Below are positions 38,586 through 51,024 of a stretch of DNA of 64,000 bases, piece after piece. The position numbers and the translations under genes are program-made. Source of the stretch: Leptospira terpstrae serovar Hualin str. LT 11-33 = ATCC 700639 (GTDB taxonomy: Bacteria > Spirochaetota > Leptospiria > Leptospirales > Leptospiraceae). A model generated the notes under the pieces. The model was not told the DNA's origin. It was given only the letters and a program-made list of their open reading frames with translations, and searched no databases. How positions within the stretch are numbered: position 1 is the stretch's first letter; each line of letters begins with the position of its first letter. The stretch is from NCBI RefSeq assembly GCF_000332495.1, contig NZ_AOGW02000010.1:806001-870000 (forward strand). The letters are read 5' to 3'.

Positions 38586-40396
38586 AACAAAAGTTTGGTT
38601 CCTTAGAAGAAGAAATTCTTTCTGTAAAAAAAGTTTTAATCAAAGAACGTGAGTATGAACGGTCTTTATTTTTAGAAAAGGGCCAAGACTCCAAAGCCAT
38701 TAAATCTGCAGTTTTAGAAGACTTACGGTTTGTTGTGGGCAGTACATGGAGAGCTGAATTTCAAATTTCACCTTCTGTCAAAGCCAAAGAATGGTTAAAA
38801 CCGGGAACCCCTGTTCTCATACAAAGTGTAACAGAATCTATTTTTGGAAATATCTATAAGGCAAATGATTCTAAACTTACCATTCAGGTCCGAGGTGATT
38901 ATGAATGGGAAGATCAGGAATTTCAAATCTCCAAATGGTTCCAAGAATCTACCTATGATTTGTACAATGAAATCATAACTAAAGTTATAGAAGATAAAGA
39001 AAGTATATCGCATAAAAAACTAAATTGGATTTTAGGTTTTGGTCTCGGGGACAAACCCACTCCTCCCAAATCGGGACGAAACAATCCACCGATAGAACAA
39101 ATCTTTCAAATTAATGATTACGGTGTAATCTTTGGACCTCCTGGAACGGGAAAAACCACCCTACTCATGCAAGCTGTTGAGGAAATCAAAAATCGAAAGG
39201 AATCGGTTTTAACCCTTTGCCCCACAAATTTTGCTTGTGACTATATTGTAGAGCTCGCTTTAAAAAAAGGAATTCGTGTGATTCGGTTAGGAAACTCCAC
39301 AAAAATCAAAGAAGAAGTTCTTCCTCACCATATTGATCATCTCATCCAAACACATTCTGACCAAAAACAAATCCATAACTGGCAGACAGAACTCAAAGCC
39401 ATTCAAAAAAAGGCTAACTCTTGGAAACGTAATTTTGGAAAGGAAGAAAGAGAAGAAAGAAAGGCACTTCGAAAAGAAGCTAAGTTTTTACTTTCTACTA
39501 TCAGAGAAGCTGAATCGAATATCAGAACGAAACTACTAGACGATGCAGAACTTATTGTTTCTACCTTTTCTGGATTTGGAAATGAATTCAAAAAAGGTAG
39601 AGAGTTTGATTTTGTATTTGTCGATGAAGCAACACAAAGTTTGGACCCGGGATGTTATATGGCGATTTATGCCGGGAAAAAAACATTTTTTTTCGGAGAT
39701 CCTAAACAACTCGGGGCTAGCTACTCCCACTCGGACCACCAAACCATCGATAGTTTTTTAGAAAAAGCAGTGGCTTTTGATTCAGGAGAACGCATTTTAT
39801 TTTTAGAAAAACAGTTTAGAATGAAACCTGAAATTTTGGGTTTCCCAAATCAAACCTATTACGAAAGTAAAATCCTAACTCATCCCGAAGCGAAGTGGAC
39901 TTCTTCTCTCGATATCTCCGAGGTAGTTGGTTCAAGTCCCGCCATCCTTTGGATCGATACTGCCGGCAGTGACTCTGAAGAAGAAACAGAAGGGGAAGAG
40001 CCTAGTTTTTTCAATCAGACGGAAATCCAATTGATCGAAAAATTGTTTAGTTTAGGAATTCCAAAAGAGTTAACCACTGTCATATCTCCCTACAGAGGCC
40101 AAGTTGAAAAATTGGTAAAAGTTTCCGAGGGGAAATGGTTTACCCAAACCATTGACTCATTCCAAGGAAGGGAATCTGAAATTGTTATCCTAAGTTTAGT
40201 CCGTTCGAACCCAGATGGTGAAATTGGCTTTTTACTCAATCCTAAACGGTTGAATGTGGCCTTAACGAGGGCCAAGTCTCATTTAATCCTGATTGGAGAT
40301 TCAGGAACCCTTTGCCAAAATAAAGAATTTCAAGAGTTGTATTCTTATATAGAAACAAATGGGGAAATTCGATCCATCTATGAATTTATGGACTAA
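38570..40396 (+). CDS. SF1B (Upf1/Dna2-like) helicase
   Basis: The 608-residue protein is a superfamily 1 helicase with an N-terminal beta-rich domain (about 50-130). Motif I is GPPGTGKTT (189-197), followed by an inserted charged helical stalk (about 260-330). Motif II is FVDEATQ, III FFGDPKQL, then ISPYRGQ, TIDSFQGRESEIV and LNVALTRAK. It looks intact. This family unwinds DNA or RNA with 5'-3' polarity. The start overlaps the TPR gene by 16 bases, so the two may form a pair. Cellular role unknown. Confidence 0.9.
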   Translation: MGRAIEQKFGSLEEEILSVKKVLIKEREYERSLFLEKGQDSKAIKSAVLEDLRFVVGSTWRAEFQISPSVKAKEWLKPGTPVLIQSVTESIFGNIYKANDSKLTIQVRGDYEWEDQEFQISKWFQESTYDLYNEIITKVIEDKESISHKKLNWILGFGLGDKPTPPKSGRNNPPIEQIFQINDYGVIFGPPGTGKTTLLMQAVEEIKNRKESVLTLCPTNFACDYIVELALKKGIRVIRLGNSTKIKEEVLPHHIDHLIQTHSDQKQIHNWQTELKAIQKKANSWKRNFGKEEREERKALRKEAKFLLSTIREAESNIRTKLLDDAELIVSTFSGFGNEFKKGREFDFVFVDEATQSLDPGCYMAIYAGKKTFFFGDPKQLGASYSHSDHQTIDSFLEKAVAFDSGERILFLEKQFRMKPEILGFPNQTYYESKILTHPEAKWTSSLDISEVVGSSPAILWIDTAGSDSEEETEGEEPSFFNQTEIQLIEKLFSLGIPKELTTVISPYRGQVEKLVKVSEGKWFTQTIDSFQGRESEIVILSLVRSNPDGEIGFLLNPKRLNVALTRAKSHLILIGDSGTLCQNKEFQELYSYIETNGEIRSIYEFMD

Positions 40397-40404
40397 AATC
40401 TAAA

Positions 40405-41058
40405 TTATAACACAACCCACTTCGGTTCTTCTAAAGTATATACCAAGCGGAATGCTCCATCAGAACCGGGAGGAATTTCAGAAATTCCTTCAAAATCGAA
40501 ATCGGTAGTTTCATCAGCATTTTCTTTTACTGCACTAGTCACTAAAATTTCCCAAGCTTTGGCTGTATCTTCACCTAACTTAGATGCTGCGTTTACTTCA
40601 GATCCAAAAACATCGGTGTCTCCGATCTTCAAAATTTTTCCATACCCAAGACCTACACAAAGAAGGATTTGTTCTTCAGCACTTCTTCCTTCATTGTAAC
40701 GTTTACAAGCCTTTTGCATATGGATGGCACACTGAATGGCCTTGTTGGTATTTCGAAAGAGGACCATAAGACTATCCCCTTCGTCTTTCATAAGAATTCC
40801 ATCAAACTCATCAAGTACCGGAATAAGAATCCTTTGGGACTCATAAATAGTTTGTAAAAAATGAATGATTCCAAATTTGGCAACCCCTCGAGAAAATCCG
40901 GAAAGGTCAGTAAACATCACACACCAAGTTTCTCCGAAAAGATCCCAAATTCGTTTGTCGATAAATTCTTGGTTGGATCCTGGAATTAATCTTTCTTCTA
41001 AAAGTTTCTCTAATCGTTCTTCGGATGCGGAAGTCGCGATGGCTCTTTTTTGTCCCAT
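40405..41058 (-). CDS. class III nucleotide cyclase, stand-alone
   Basis: The 217-residue protein contains a class III adenylate/guanylate cyclase domain. The metal-binding aspartates are in MFTDLSGFS and KDEGDSLMVLF, the latter also with the conserved Lys; FGSEVNAASKL replaces the usual GxxVNxAxRL. It has a short N-terminal helix and no sensor or membrane part, so the input must come from a partner or an ion. Conservation suggests catalysis is possible. It lies convergent to the helicase with eight bases between. Confidence 0.85.
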   Translation of the reverse strand: MGQKRAIATSASEERLEKLLEERLIPGSNQEFIDKRIWDLFGETWCVMFTDLSGFSRGVAKFGIIHFLQTIYESQRILIPVLDEFDGILMKDEGDSLMVLFRNTNKAIQCAIHMQKACKRYNEGRSAEEQILLCVGLGYGKILKIGDTDVFGSEVNAASKLGEDTAKAWEILVTSAVKENADETTDFDFEGISEIPPGSDGAFRLVYTLEEPKWVVL

Positions 41059-41177
41059 TTGAGTGAGTATAACAACAAAGAAAAGAAAGTCAAGGTATGT
41101 GGATTACAAAAGGTACTTAAAAATACAATTCTCAGTTTGAAAAGAAATACCTTGAACCCTAAATACAAGCGAAGAGT

Positions 41178-41771
41178 TCAAATACAATGGCTTTCCAAAT
41201 GTTGTTTAAAAGAAATATACAATGAATCATATACTTTACGATCATTCATCACCTTTCCCATAGCAAAGGTCGCTTCTTGGAAAGTAACAATGAATTCAGC
41301 AAGTTTTTTCGTGTCGGTATTTGCGTTTAGGATCTTTTGTTTCTTTGCAAAATCCAAATATTTTTTGGTGTGCTTTATCCAAGTTGTCAATAGTGCTTTT
41401 GCTTTCTTTTGGAATTCCGCATCGATAGCAGACATCTCTTGGCCTAAATTATTAAGCGGGCATCCCCGAGAGACAAATTCGTCAGGCCAACTATCAAATG
41501 TTTTTTTATATGTTTTGATCATTCCCTCAATTGGGTTCTCATATCCTTCCAAAGGTAGGATCCACCTTTCCATAATTCCTTTGGATAAAAACTCCTCAAT
41601 GATTGCATAACCTACTTGGTTTTTAGTTGGGAAATGATAAAAAAATGCCCCAATCGTTAGATTAGCATTTTCCGCAATCTCACGAACCCCCACTCCTTGA
41701 AATCCATTTTCATAAATAAGAGAAAAGGCAGATTCAATGATTAATTTACGTGTGTCCTCTTGTTTTCCCAT
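41178..41771 (-). CDS. TetR family transcriptional regulator
   Basis: The 197-residue protein has an N-terminal TetR DNA-binding domain (about 8-55) with VREIAENANLTIGAFFYHFPTKNQ, and a helical ligand-binding domain containing CPLNNLGQEM, as in the TetR_C regulators of the AcuR/NemR kind. It is divergent from the DoxX-like gene, and the shared 144-base gap has an exact palindrome, so it probably controls itself and that neighbour. The ligand is unknown; a conserved Cys in the GCPLNN segment suggests an electrophile or redox signal. Confidence 0.9.
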   Translation of the reverse strand: MGKQEDTRKLIIESAFSLIYENGFQGVGVREIAENANLTIGAFFYHFPTKNQVGYAIIEEFLSKGIMERWILPLEGYENPIEGMIKTYKKTFDSWPDEFVSRGCPLNNLGQEMSAIDAEFQKKAKALLTTWIKHTKKYLDFAKKQKILNANTDTKKLAEFIVTFQEATFAMGKVMNDRKVYDSLYISFKQHLESHCI

Positions 41772-41853
41772 ACTTTCGTTAAATTCCCCGTTATCCCAGA
41801 AAACTTGACTGACTTTCCCAAGAGAACACCGTTTTGATTCATTACAAATTCTA

Positions 41854-41878
41854 TTGACAACATATCAGTTGATATGTT
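41854..41878 (+). promoter_or_regulatory. TTGACA box with 9-base operator palindrome
   Basis: TTGACA at 41854-41859 is directly followed by the palindrome AACATATCA-GT-TGATATGTT at 41859-41878. It lies in the gap between the divergent tetR and DoxX-like genes. A good -10 box is not clear. The position and symmetry fit the operator of the adjacent TetR regulator, which is inference. Confidence 0.65.
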
Positions 41879-41915
41879 TTTCTAGCGAGATAGATTTTTA
41901 TCAGTAGGTGATTTT

Positions 41916-42308
41916 ATGAACGAACTCAATAACTCTCCAACCTATCTTTGGGTGGGAAGGATCCTAAGTGGTCTTGTGATTGCTTTTTTACTTTTCGATG
42001 CCGTTGGGAAACTAGCTAAAATTGAACCTGTTTTAAAGAGTATGGAAGAACTAGGAATTCCCGGATCCCAAGCTGTGACTATTGGAATCATCCTTCTTGT
42101 CATAACGATTCTATATGCCATCCCACAGAGTTCCGCATTAGGTGCACTACTTCTCACCGCTTATTTAGGTGGAGCTATTGCCATCCATTTGCGTGTAGGA
42201 AACCCACTTTTTTCTCATACACTTTTTCCAGTTTACATTGGACTCTTACTTTGGATTGGCCTTGCACTCCGAAATCCTAAGGTTAAGGATCTCTTCTGGT
42301 TTTTTTAA
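41916..42308 (+). CDS. DoxX-like membrane protein
   Basis: The 130-residue protein has four predicted helices with RILSGLVIAFLLFDAVGKL, SMEELGIPGSQAVTIG and LGGAIAIHLRVGNPLF, which are typical of the DoxX-like family. These often stand beside a TetR or MarR regulator that responds to electrophiles. It is divergent from the TetR gene, and the promoter/operator region described above lies upstream. The exact function of the family is not well defined. Confidence 0.85.
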   Translation: MNELNNSPTYLWVGRILSGLVIAFLLFDAVGKLAKIEPVLKSMEELGIPGSQAVTIGIILLVITILYAIPQSSALGALLLTAYLGGAIAIHLRVGNPLFSHTLFPVYIGLLLWIGLALRNPKVKDLFWFF

Positions 42309-42365
42309 ATAATAAAAACTCAGAATCCAATCGAATGGAAATACATACGTTTCATTGAGACTATA

Positions 42366-42409
42366 ATGAATCAGTAGCAAATTTGAGTGTCGAAAAACTA
42401 CTGATTCAT
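42366..42409. repeat. perfect 12-base inverted repeat in the gap before the 129-aa gene
   Basis: ATGAATCAGTAG (42366-42377) and its exact complement (42398-42409) flank a 20-base spacer. It lies in the 245-base gap between the DoxX-like gene and the small membrane protein. The following sequence is not a T run, so a terminator is unlikely; an operator or structured leader is possible. I see nothing else in this gap. Confidence 0.55.
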
Positions 42410-42553
42410 ATTTCATTAGGGAAATATAAACTTTCCCATGTGACTAACATTGCAAAAACCCATCACAAAACAAACTTGCCTAGGCACAAAAAATTGATCT
42501 ATTTGTCCATAAGCCAAATGAAAAGTCTATGGCAATGGAGAGAATTCAATTCA

Positions 42554-42943
42554 ATGCGACAATTTTTAAACCAATTCCAGCCCTTTACCATTTTTTTTAT
42601 CGATGCAGTCGGAGCCTTTTTTTCACTATTGATTATATTTTTTATTTTGATTCCTTTGGAATCTTACTTAGGAATGCCTGCTCCTATATTATTCAAACTG
42701 GCAATCATCGCAGGAACTTTATTTATCTATTCATCCACTTGTGCCATTCGAAGACCAAAACAATGGAAAAACTTTCTTCTCGGAGTTATTTTCGGAAATT
42801 TAACTTACTGTGGTGTTTCTATTTACTTTTTGGTAGAAAATTGGGAATCCCTACTCACACTCGGTGTCTTATATTTTATTAGTGAAAAATTGGTAATCCT
42901 GGGACTCGTGGGTTGGGAAATCAAAATATATGTTTCTAAATAA
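42554..42943 (+). CDS. small membrane protein, four helices
   Basis: The 129-residue protein has four hydrophobic helices with short loops and a basic CAIRRPKQWKN loop. I chose ATG 42554 because GGAGA lies seven bases upstream; the frame is open to 42383, but that upstream part looks non-coding and contains the inverted repeat. No motif or family is recognised. It is followed directly by a bidirectional terminator. Confidence 0.65.
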   Translation: MRQFLNQFQPFTIFFIDAVGAFFSLLIIFFILIPLESYLGMPAPILFKLAIIAGTLFIYSSTCAIRRPKQWKNFLLGVIFGNLTYCGVSIYFLVENWESLLTLGVLYFISEKLVILGLVGWEIKIYVSK

Positions 42944-42973
42944 AAAAGACCCTCGGTTTCCCTTGGGTCTTTT
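42944..42973. terminator. bidirectional terminator
   Basis: AAAAGACCC and its complement GGGTCTTTT flank a 12-base loop. The plus strand ends the small membrane protein gene, and the minus strand, with a longer T run, ends the act operon. A second short hairpin TGAATTCG/CGAATTCA at 42987-43012 lies just after the operon's last gene. Confidence 0.75.
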
Positions 42974-43028
42974 CGCAAGACAACTTTGAATTCGAAATTT
43001 TTCCCGAATTCAGAATCAAAACAAATTT

Positions 43029-43544
43029 TTAGTTTTGTTTTAACATATTTTTGTTTGTGTAAGGAACTTCTTCCAATCCTTTCGTAAGGTCAGATAGTGG
43101 AATCTTTTCTTTCGGAAGGTCTTTTAAGCTACCATACTCATATCCACGTGGATAGTGTTCTTTGTCCGTTGGGCTATAGAAAGGATTGTATTCCTTCACG
43201 AGTCCTTTGGAATATCTCCAAACACTTTTTTCAGGATCTTGGTTTACAACAAAACAACGTGGGCTCATATAACCTTCGTTCTTTGCAGTTTGCACTTTGA
43301 TAAAATATTTTGGTGCCCATACGTTGTGATTACGGGATTCAAATACTTTAACAACTGTTCCGGCTGGTACAAATTCTACCACTTTCGAGTTAGAATCAGC
43401 TTCAGAATACAATGGAACAGTAAAATCCAAACTTGCTTTGTTTGTTTTAGCATCACAATTTTTATGCCAAGCCACTTCTGCGTTTTTGGAACAAGCTGTG
43501 AAACTTGCACAAGCGATCATAAGTAATACAAATTTTTGTTTCAA
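43029..43544 (-). CDS. lipoprotein with SH3-like domain at the end of the act operon
   Basis: The 171-residue protein has a lipoprotein signal with the modified Cys at 18 (FTAC), then a domain with VPLYSEADSNSKVVEFVPAGTVVKVFE and GYMSPRCFV, the pattern of bacterial SH3-like domains. The C-terminal 60 residues are Pro/Tyr-rich. It starts ten bases after actF, so it is probably the last gene of the act transcript. It may be an accessory or an outer-surface anchor for the complex; this is not a standard Act subunit. Confidence 0.75.
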   Translation of the reverse strand: MKQKFVLLMIACASFTACSKNAEVAWHKNCDAKTNKASLDFTVPLYSEADSNSKVVEFVPAGTVVKVFESRNHNVWAPKYFIKVQTAKNEGYMSPRCFVVNQDPEKSVWRYSKGLVKEYNPFYSPTDKEHYPRGYEYGSLKDLPKEKIPLSDLTKGLEEVPYTNKNMLKQN

Positions 43545-43554
43545 AACAATTCTC

Positions 43555-44805
43555 CTATTGGTGGTGGTGGAGGCACTCGTCTAGGCGAGGATCTCCAACC
43601 GGAACTAAGCTGTGTTTTTCCAACTTTTTGAAGACAAAGAAACCGAAAATCCCGACAACACCTACTGTTCCACCAAAAGCGAGAACGAAGTGAAGTATGG
43701 AAAATTTCTCGAAATTTGCAGGGAATACCAACCAGAAAAGTTCAAAGAACTGAACGGCAAGAATCCATACAGCCAACTTCCAAAGGAAATCAATGTTTCT
43801 TTTGTTAGGACGATTGAGAAGGAGAAGGAAAGGAATTACAAACTTCACAAAAGGAAGTGCAAGAGTTGTGTAACCCCATCCGCCAGTCATACGCATTTCA
43901 TAGAAGAAAGTCTCTTCTGGGATGTTTGCATACCAAATGAGCATAAATTGTGAGAAACCCACATAAGCCCAGAAAGTAGTCATACCCAAAAGGAATTTTG
44001 CAATGTCATGGTAGTGGTTTTCGTTTACTGCTTCACCGAGGTATCCATTTTTCTTCAAAATGGCGATGACAATCAAGTAAGAAGCAAGAGAAGTTTGGAA
44101 AGCTCCTGCAAACGCATACACACCAAACATAGTAGAAAACCAGTGTGGGGAAAGCGACATGAGAAGGTCAAACGACATGAAACACCAAGAAAGTGCAAAG
44201 AAAAGGATGAATCCACCAGAGATTTTGGCCAAAGTTTTGGTGGTATCAACGACCTTATCTTTGTCTTGGCCTACAGACTTTCCGTGAAAGATATAAGCAA
44301 AGATAGTCCAAACCCCAATGAAAAGCACACAACGAATGATGAATGCAATCGGATTCAAATAACCCGACTTGTGGTGGATGAGGTGGTCATTTTTTGCCAC
44401 AGTCGCATCTGCCCATTCGTATAAGTCATGCATTCCAAAAACCACACCCACAAGCAGAAGCCCTGCGATCGGTGTGAAAAGTCCATAAGTTTCAAATAGT
44501 CTTCTTACTGTGACAGACCAATGGGAACCTGTTAGGTGTTGGATTGCGGTAAAGAAAATTCCTGTGATGGCAAGACCAATCACAAAGTAAGTTCCAATCA
44601 GTAAAATATGGTAACCTAAGTTTGTGTGATGGAAATGACCTGCTTCGTCCATATGACGAGATGTTTCATGACCGAAACCGAGGAAAGCAATGAGGAAACT
44701 CACCACTCCCACTCCGATCATGGCAATGAGGGCATTACGAAGAGTTGCCGGCAGTTGGAACTGCAGTAATTTTTCGTCTAGTTTAGCTGCTTTTGTCGCG
44801 CTCAT
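43555..44805 (-). CDS. actF: alternative complex III subunit ActF
   Basis: ActF is the second quinol-binding membrane subunit of alternative complex III, related to ActC. The 416-residue protein has about ten helices, and ends in a His-rich tail (ECLHHHQ). The NrfD/PsrC-like fold is inferred from layout, and the operon order act A-B-C-D-E-F confirms it. It begins eight bases after the actE stop. Confidence 0.9.
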   Translation of the reverse strand: MSATKAAKLDEKLLQFQLPATLRNALIAMIGVGVVSFLIAFLGFGHETSRHMDEAGHFHHTNLGYHILLIGTYFVIGLAITGIFFTAIQHLTGSHWSVTVRRLFETYGLFTPIAGLLLVGVVFGMHDLYEWADATVAKNDHLIHHKSGYLNPIAFIIRCVLFIGVWTIFAYIFHGKSVGQDKDKVVDTTKTLAKISGGFILFFALSWCFMSFDLLMSLSPHWFSTMFGVYAFAGAFQTSLASYLIVIAILKKNGYLGEAVNENHYHDIAKFLLGMTTFWAYVGFSQFMLIWYANIPEETFFYEMRMTGGWGYTTLALPFVKFVIPFLLLLNRPNKRNIDFLWKLAVWILAVQFFELFWLVFPANFEKFSILHFVLAFGGTVGVVGIFGFFVFKKLEKHSLVPVGDPRLDECLHHHQ

Positions 44806-44813
44806 AGTTTCCC

Positions 44814-45401
44814 CTAGTTCGCCTTTTTATTTTGAACTTCATATTCTTGAAGTTTTCTTATGTAAGCAATGAGCTTCCATCTGTCTTCTGGTTCGATTTG
44901 GTAAGCATAACTTCCCATAAGTCCCCGACCCATAGTGATGATATGATACACTTGTCCATCGGACCAACCTCTGATTTTATCAGAAACTACAGAAGGTGGA
45001 GATTGTTGGAACCTAGGTGCAGGTCCTACAACCGTTCCATTTCCAAGTCCTCTGACACCGTGGCAAGGTGTACAATATGTTTGGTAACGTTTTTCACCAA
45101 TCATAAGATCACCTAAGTTTGCTTTGGCGATAGGGTTTTTAAGTCCCTTGTCAGCACCAGGAAGAGTATCTGGAGTTGCTTCTGCTGCGTAAGGATACGG
45201 AAAGTATCCGACTGGAATCGCACCTTTTGGAGGAATACGAGACGCAGATCCGTTTTTTGCAAAAGAATCGTCTTCTTGCGACTCACGTGCAGGAGAATCA
45301 TACATACTTGGAAAATATTCATAAACGGGAGTTTTGTAATCGCAATTCACGAGAACAAGGAGTCCCGCAAGAGCTAAAACTCTAAAGATGTTTTGTTTCA
45401 T
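44814..45401 (-). CDS. actE: alternative complex III subunit ActE, cytochrome c
   Basis: ActE is a membrane-anchored monohaem cytochrome c of alternative complex III. The 195-residue protein starts with a lipoprotein signal ending at LVNC, then a CTPCHG haem motif (near 110) and a later Met (MGRGLMGSY) as the likely sixth ligand. It passes electrons onward to a soluble cytochrome or oxidase. It overlaps actD by four bases. Confidence 0.93.
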   Translation of the reverse strand: MKQNIFRVLALAGLLVLVNCDYKTPVYEYFPSMYDSPARESQEDDSFAKNGSASRIPPKGAIPVGYFPYPYAAEATPDTLPGADKGLKNPIAKANLGDLMIGEKRYQTYCTPCHGVRGLGNGTVVGPAPRFQQSPPSVVSDKIRGWSDGQVYHIITMGRGLMGSYAYQIEPEDRWKLIAYIRKLQEYEVQNKKAN

Positions 45402-45964
45402 TTTTGGTTCTCCGGTTTCACCACGGTTACTTCCGATCCACCAAGGCCTTTAACGAAAGAAAGAACTTCTGATTCGTTATAACCTTTTGCAGATTTAGGA
45501 ATCCAAAGACCAAACCTGTGAGATGTCAAATCCGGGTGAAGGATACGACGGGTTGCTTTGGGAATGCCGCTTAAGAAACATAGTGCAGCTACAGTGTAAA
45601 TCCCTGCAGAAAATACAGTTAATTCAAAGATGATTGGCACGTAGGCAAACCATGCATTGAGAGATTTTCCAGAGATATTGAGAGGCCAGTCATGGGCATG
45701 TGTGAGATACTGGAAAAGAATCCCAATCGTGCAGCCAAAGATACCAGCAAAGAAAGTGACCCAAGGAAGTCCTGATCTTGGAGTTCCCATCGCTTCATCA
45801 ATCCCGTGAACAGGATATGGAAGGATACAATCAAACCCTATGTAGTCCTTTTCTTTGGCTTTTTCTGCCGCATGTATGATTGCTTCTGGAGTCTCGAAAA
45901 GACCGAGAACTCCTTCATCCATTTCTTTGTATTTGTGAAACTGTTCTAATTTTGGAAGATACAT
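45398..45964 (-). CDS. actD: alternative complex III subunit ActD (DUF3341)
   Basis: ActD is a small membrane subunit. The 188-residue protein begins with a cytoplasmic ferredoxin-like region with VLGLFETPEAIIHAAEKAKE and DCILPYPVHGIDEAMG, then two helices (about 68-90 and 105-130). This is the DUF3341 pattern. It starts one base after actC and overlaps actE by four bases. Confidence 0.93.
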   Translation of the reverse strand: MYLPKLEQFHKYKEMDEGVLGLFETPEAIIHAAEKAKEKDYIGFDCILPYPVHGIDEAMGTPRSGLPWVTFFAGIFGCTIGILFQYLTHAHDWPLNISGKSLNAWFAYVPIIFELTVFSAGIYTVAALCFLSGIPKATRRILHPDLTSHRFGLWIPKSAKGYNESEVLSFVKGLGGSEVTVVKPENQK

Positions 45965-45965
45965 A

Positions 45966-47339
45966 CTAGTGGTGTGCTCCTTCTTTCTGTGGCATCACTG
46001 TTTTTACTTCTGCAATCGCAATCACTGGCATAATTCGGCACCAGAGTAGGAAGAGAGTAAAGAAGATACCGAAAGTTCCGATTAACATCGCGTAGTCGAA
46101 AAGTGTCGGTGTATACATCGCCCAGCTGGACGGTAGGAAGTCTCGGTTGAGTGTCATCATGATCACAAATCGTTCGAACCACATACCTACGTTTACCACA
46201 AGTGATGCAACAAACATCACTGGGATATTGTAACGAAGTTTGCGGAACCAGAACACTTGTGGTGACAATACGTTACAAGAAATCATGATAAAGTAAGCCC
46301 AACCATAAGGACCGAAAGCCCTATTCCAGAATGCGAACACTTCGTATTCGTTTCCGGAATACCAAGCGATAAAGAATTCTGTTCCGTAAGCAAGACCTAC
46401 GATAAGACCTGTTACCATCATGATTTTGTTCATGTTGTCCAAGTGTTTCATGGTGATGTAGTTCTTAAGATTAAACACTTCACGAGCAATTACCATCAAT
46501 GTCACCACCATCGCAAATCCGGAGAAAATCGCACCGGCAACGAAGTATGGAGGGAAAATGGTTGTGTGCCAACCAGGAAGGATGGAAACTGCGAAGTCAA
46601 AAGATACGATGGTGTGAACCGAAAGAACTAGCGGTGTGGAAAGAGCCGCAAGGATCATAGAAACGATTTCTAAATGAGACCAAGATCTTGCCGATCCCAC
46701 CCAACCAAAGGCTAGAACATTGTATAAGTTCTTTCTCCAAGTTTCTGTGGCACGGTCACGAAGTGTAGCTAAGTCAGGAATGAGTCCCAAATACCAGAAC
46801 ACCATAGAGATGGAAAGGTAGGTTGAAACCGCAAACGTATCCCAAATGAGTGGGGACCGAAAGTTCACCCAAAGTGGACCTCTTTCGTTTGGATAAGGAA
46901 ACAACCAAAATCCGAGCCAAGGACGACCTACGTGAAGGATGAGGTTCGATGCTGCAACTAGTACGGCAAAGATGGTCATCGCTTCCGCGGCACGGTTAAT
47001 CCCTGTTCTCCAACCTTGACGGAAAAGGAATAGAACCGCAGAAATTAAAGTTCCTGCGTGACCGATACCAATCCAAAATACGAAGTTTACTACGAAAAAT
47101 CCCCAACCTACCGGGTTATTGATCCCGAGGAGGTAAAGACCTTCATAAAACAAATAACCGATAATGGCTACGTCGATCAGGGTGATCGTAAGAACCAAAA
47201 GAAAAGTATTCCACCAAAGTTTGGTAGGGAAATCTTCGTTTGGTTTTGCGATATCAACGGTTACATCTTTAAGCGACTTCCCGCCTGTTACCAGGTCGGG
47301 GATGTCTAATTTATCTCGAACTGCTTGTGCTAATGACAT
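45966..47339 (-). CDS. actC: alternative complex III subunit ActC (NrfD-like quinol site)
   Basis: ActC is an NrfD/PsrC-type integral membrane protein that binds menaquinol. The 457-residue protein has about ten helices with [35 protein letters not shown] and [23 protein letters not shown], and the His and Asp residues needed for quinol oxidation look present. It lies 19 bases after actB. Confidence 0.95.
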   Translation of the reverse strand: MSLAQAVRDKLDIPDLVTGGKSLKDVTVDIAKPNEDFPTKLWWNTFLLVLTITLIDVAIIGYLFYEGLYLLGINNPVGWGFFVVNFVFWIGIGHAGTLISAVLFLFRQGWRTGINRAAEAMTIFAVLVAASNLILHVGRPWLGFWLFPYPNERGPLWVNFRSPLIWDTFAVSTYLSISMVFWYLGLIPDLATLRDRATETWRKNLYNVLAFGWVGSARSWSHLEIVSMILAALSTPLVLSVHTIVSFDFAVSILPGWHTTIFPPYFVAGAIFSGFAMVVTLMVIAREVFNLKNYITMKHLDNMNKIMMVTGLIVGLAYGTEFFIAWYSGNEYEVFAFWNRAFGPYGWAYFIMISCNVLSPQVFWFRKLRYNIPVMFVASLVVNVGMWFERFVIMMTLNRDFLPSSWAMYTPTLFDYAMLIGTFGIFFTLFLLWCRIMPVIAIAEVKTVMPQKEGAHH

Positions 47340-47358
47340 TCCCTTTGTGTTCTCCCTG

Positions 47359-50490
<3,132 letters not shown>

Positions 50491-50511
50491 AAATTATTAC
50501 TTGTCTCCCGA

Positions 50512-51024
50512 TTATCTGTGGCACGTAGAACAATCGTTAGGAGCATTGTTCTCTCTATGGCAATCGACACAAAATCCCATATTGAGGGACTTGGACTGTC
50601 TAACCTTTACCATCTCTGCCATGTTGCCGTGGCATGTGGAACAATCAACACCGCGTTGTACGTGTCTTGAATGGTTGAAGTATACGAAGTCTGGTTGGTC
50701 ATGAACCTTCACCCAGGGAACTGGAGTGTTGCTGTCGTATTGTTCTTTAAGCCACTTAACATGTTCTTGGTTACCCGCTACGTTACCTGCTCCATGACAG
50801 TTCATACAAGTGGAACTTGGAGGAATTGTGGCATGGGCCGAATTTTCAACACCGGTATGGCAATACTTACAGTCGATTTTGTTATCGCCCGCATGTATCT
50901 TGTGGTTGAAGGGGATGGGCTGGTCGGGTGAATAGCCCACATAACGGCTAGGTGAAAAAATCAAATATGCAAGCGCTGCAATCGCAACGATAGGCACAGA
51001 GATCTTGAGTATTTTTATATTCAT
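50512..51024 (-). CDS. actA: alternative complex III subunit ActA, multihaem cytochrome c
   Basis: ActA is a pentahaem cytochrome c with one N-terminal membrane anchor (residues 6-24). The 170-residue protein has five CxxCH motifs: CKYCH, CMNCH, CSTCH, CVDCH and CSTCH at the very end. Several free His residues may be distal ligands. It is the first gene of the operon, with a 261-base gap upstream that must hold the promoter. Confidence 0.95.
   Translation of the reverse strand: MNIKILKISVPIVAIAALAYLIFSPSRYVGYSPDQPIPFNHKIHAGDNKIDCKYCHTGVENSAHATIPPSSTCMNCHGAGNVAGNQEHVKWLKEQYDSNTPVPWVKVHDQPDFVYFNHSRHVQRGVDCSTCHGNMAEMVKVRQSKSLNMGFCVDCHRENNAPNDCSTCHR

Noticed and set aside
37735..40396. TPR plus SF1 helicase pair as an antiphage defence system
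   Set aside because: Nothing else in the neighbourhood looks like defence, flanking genes are housekeeping, and no mobile element or integration sign is present.
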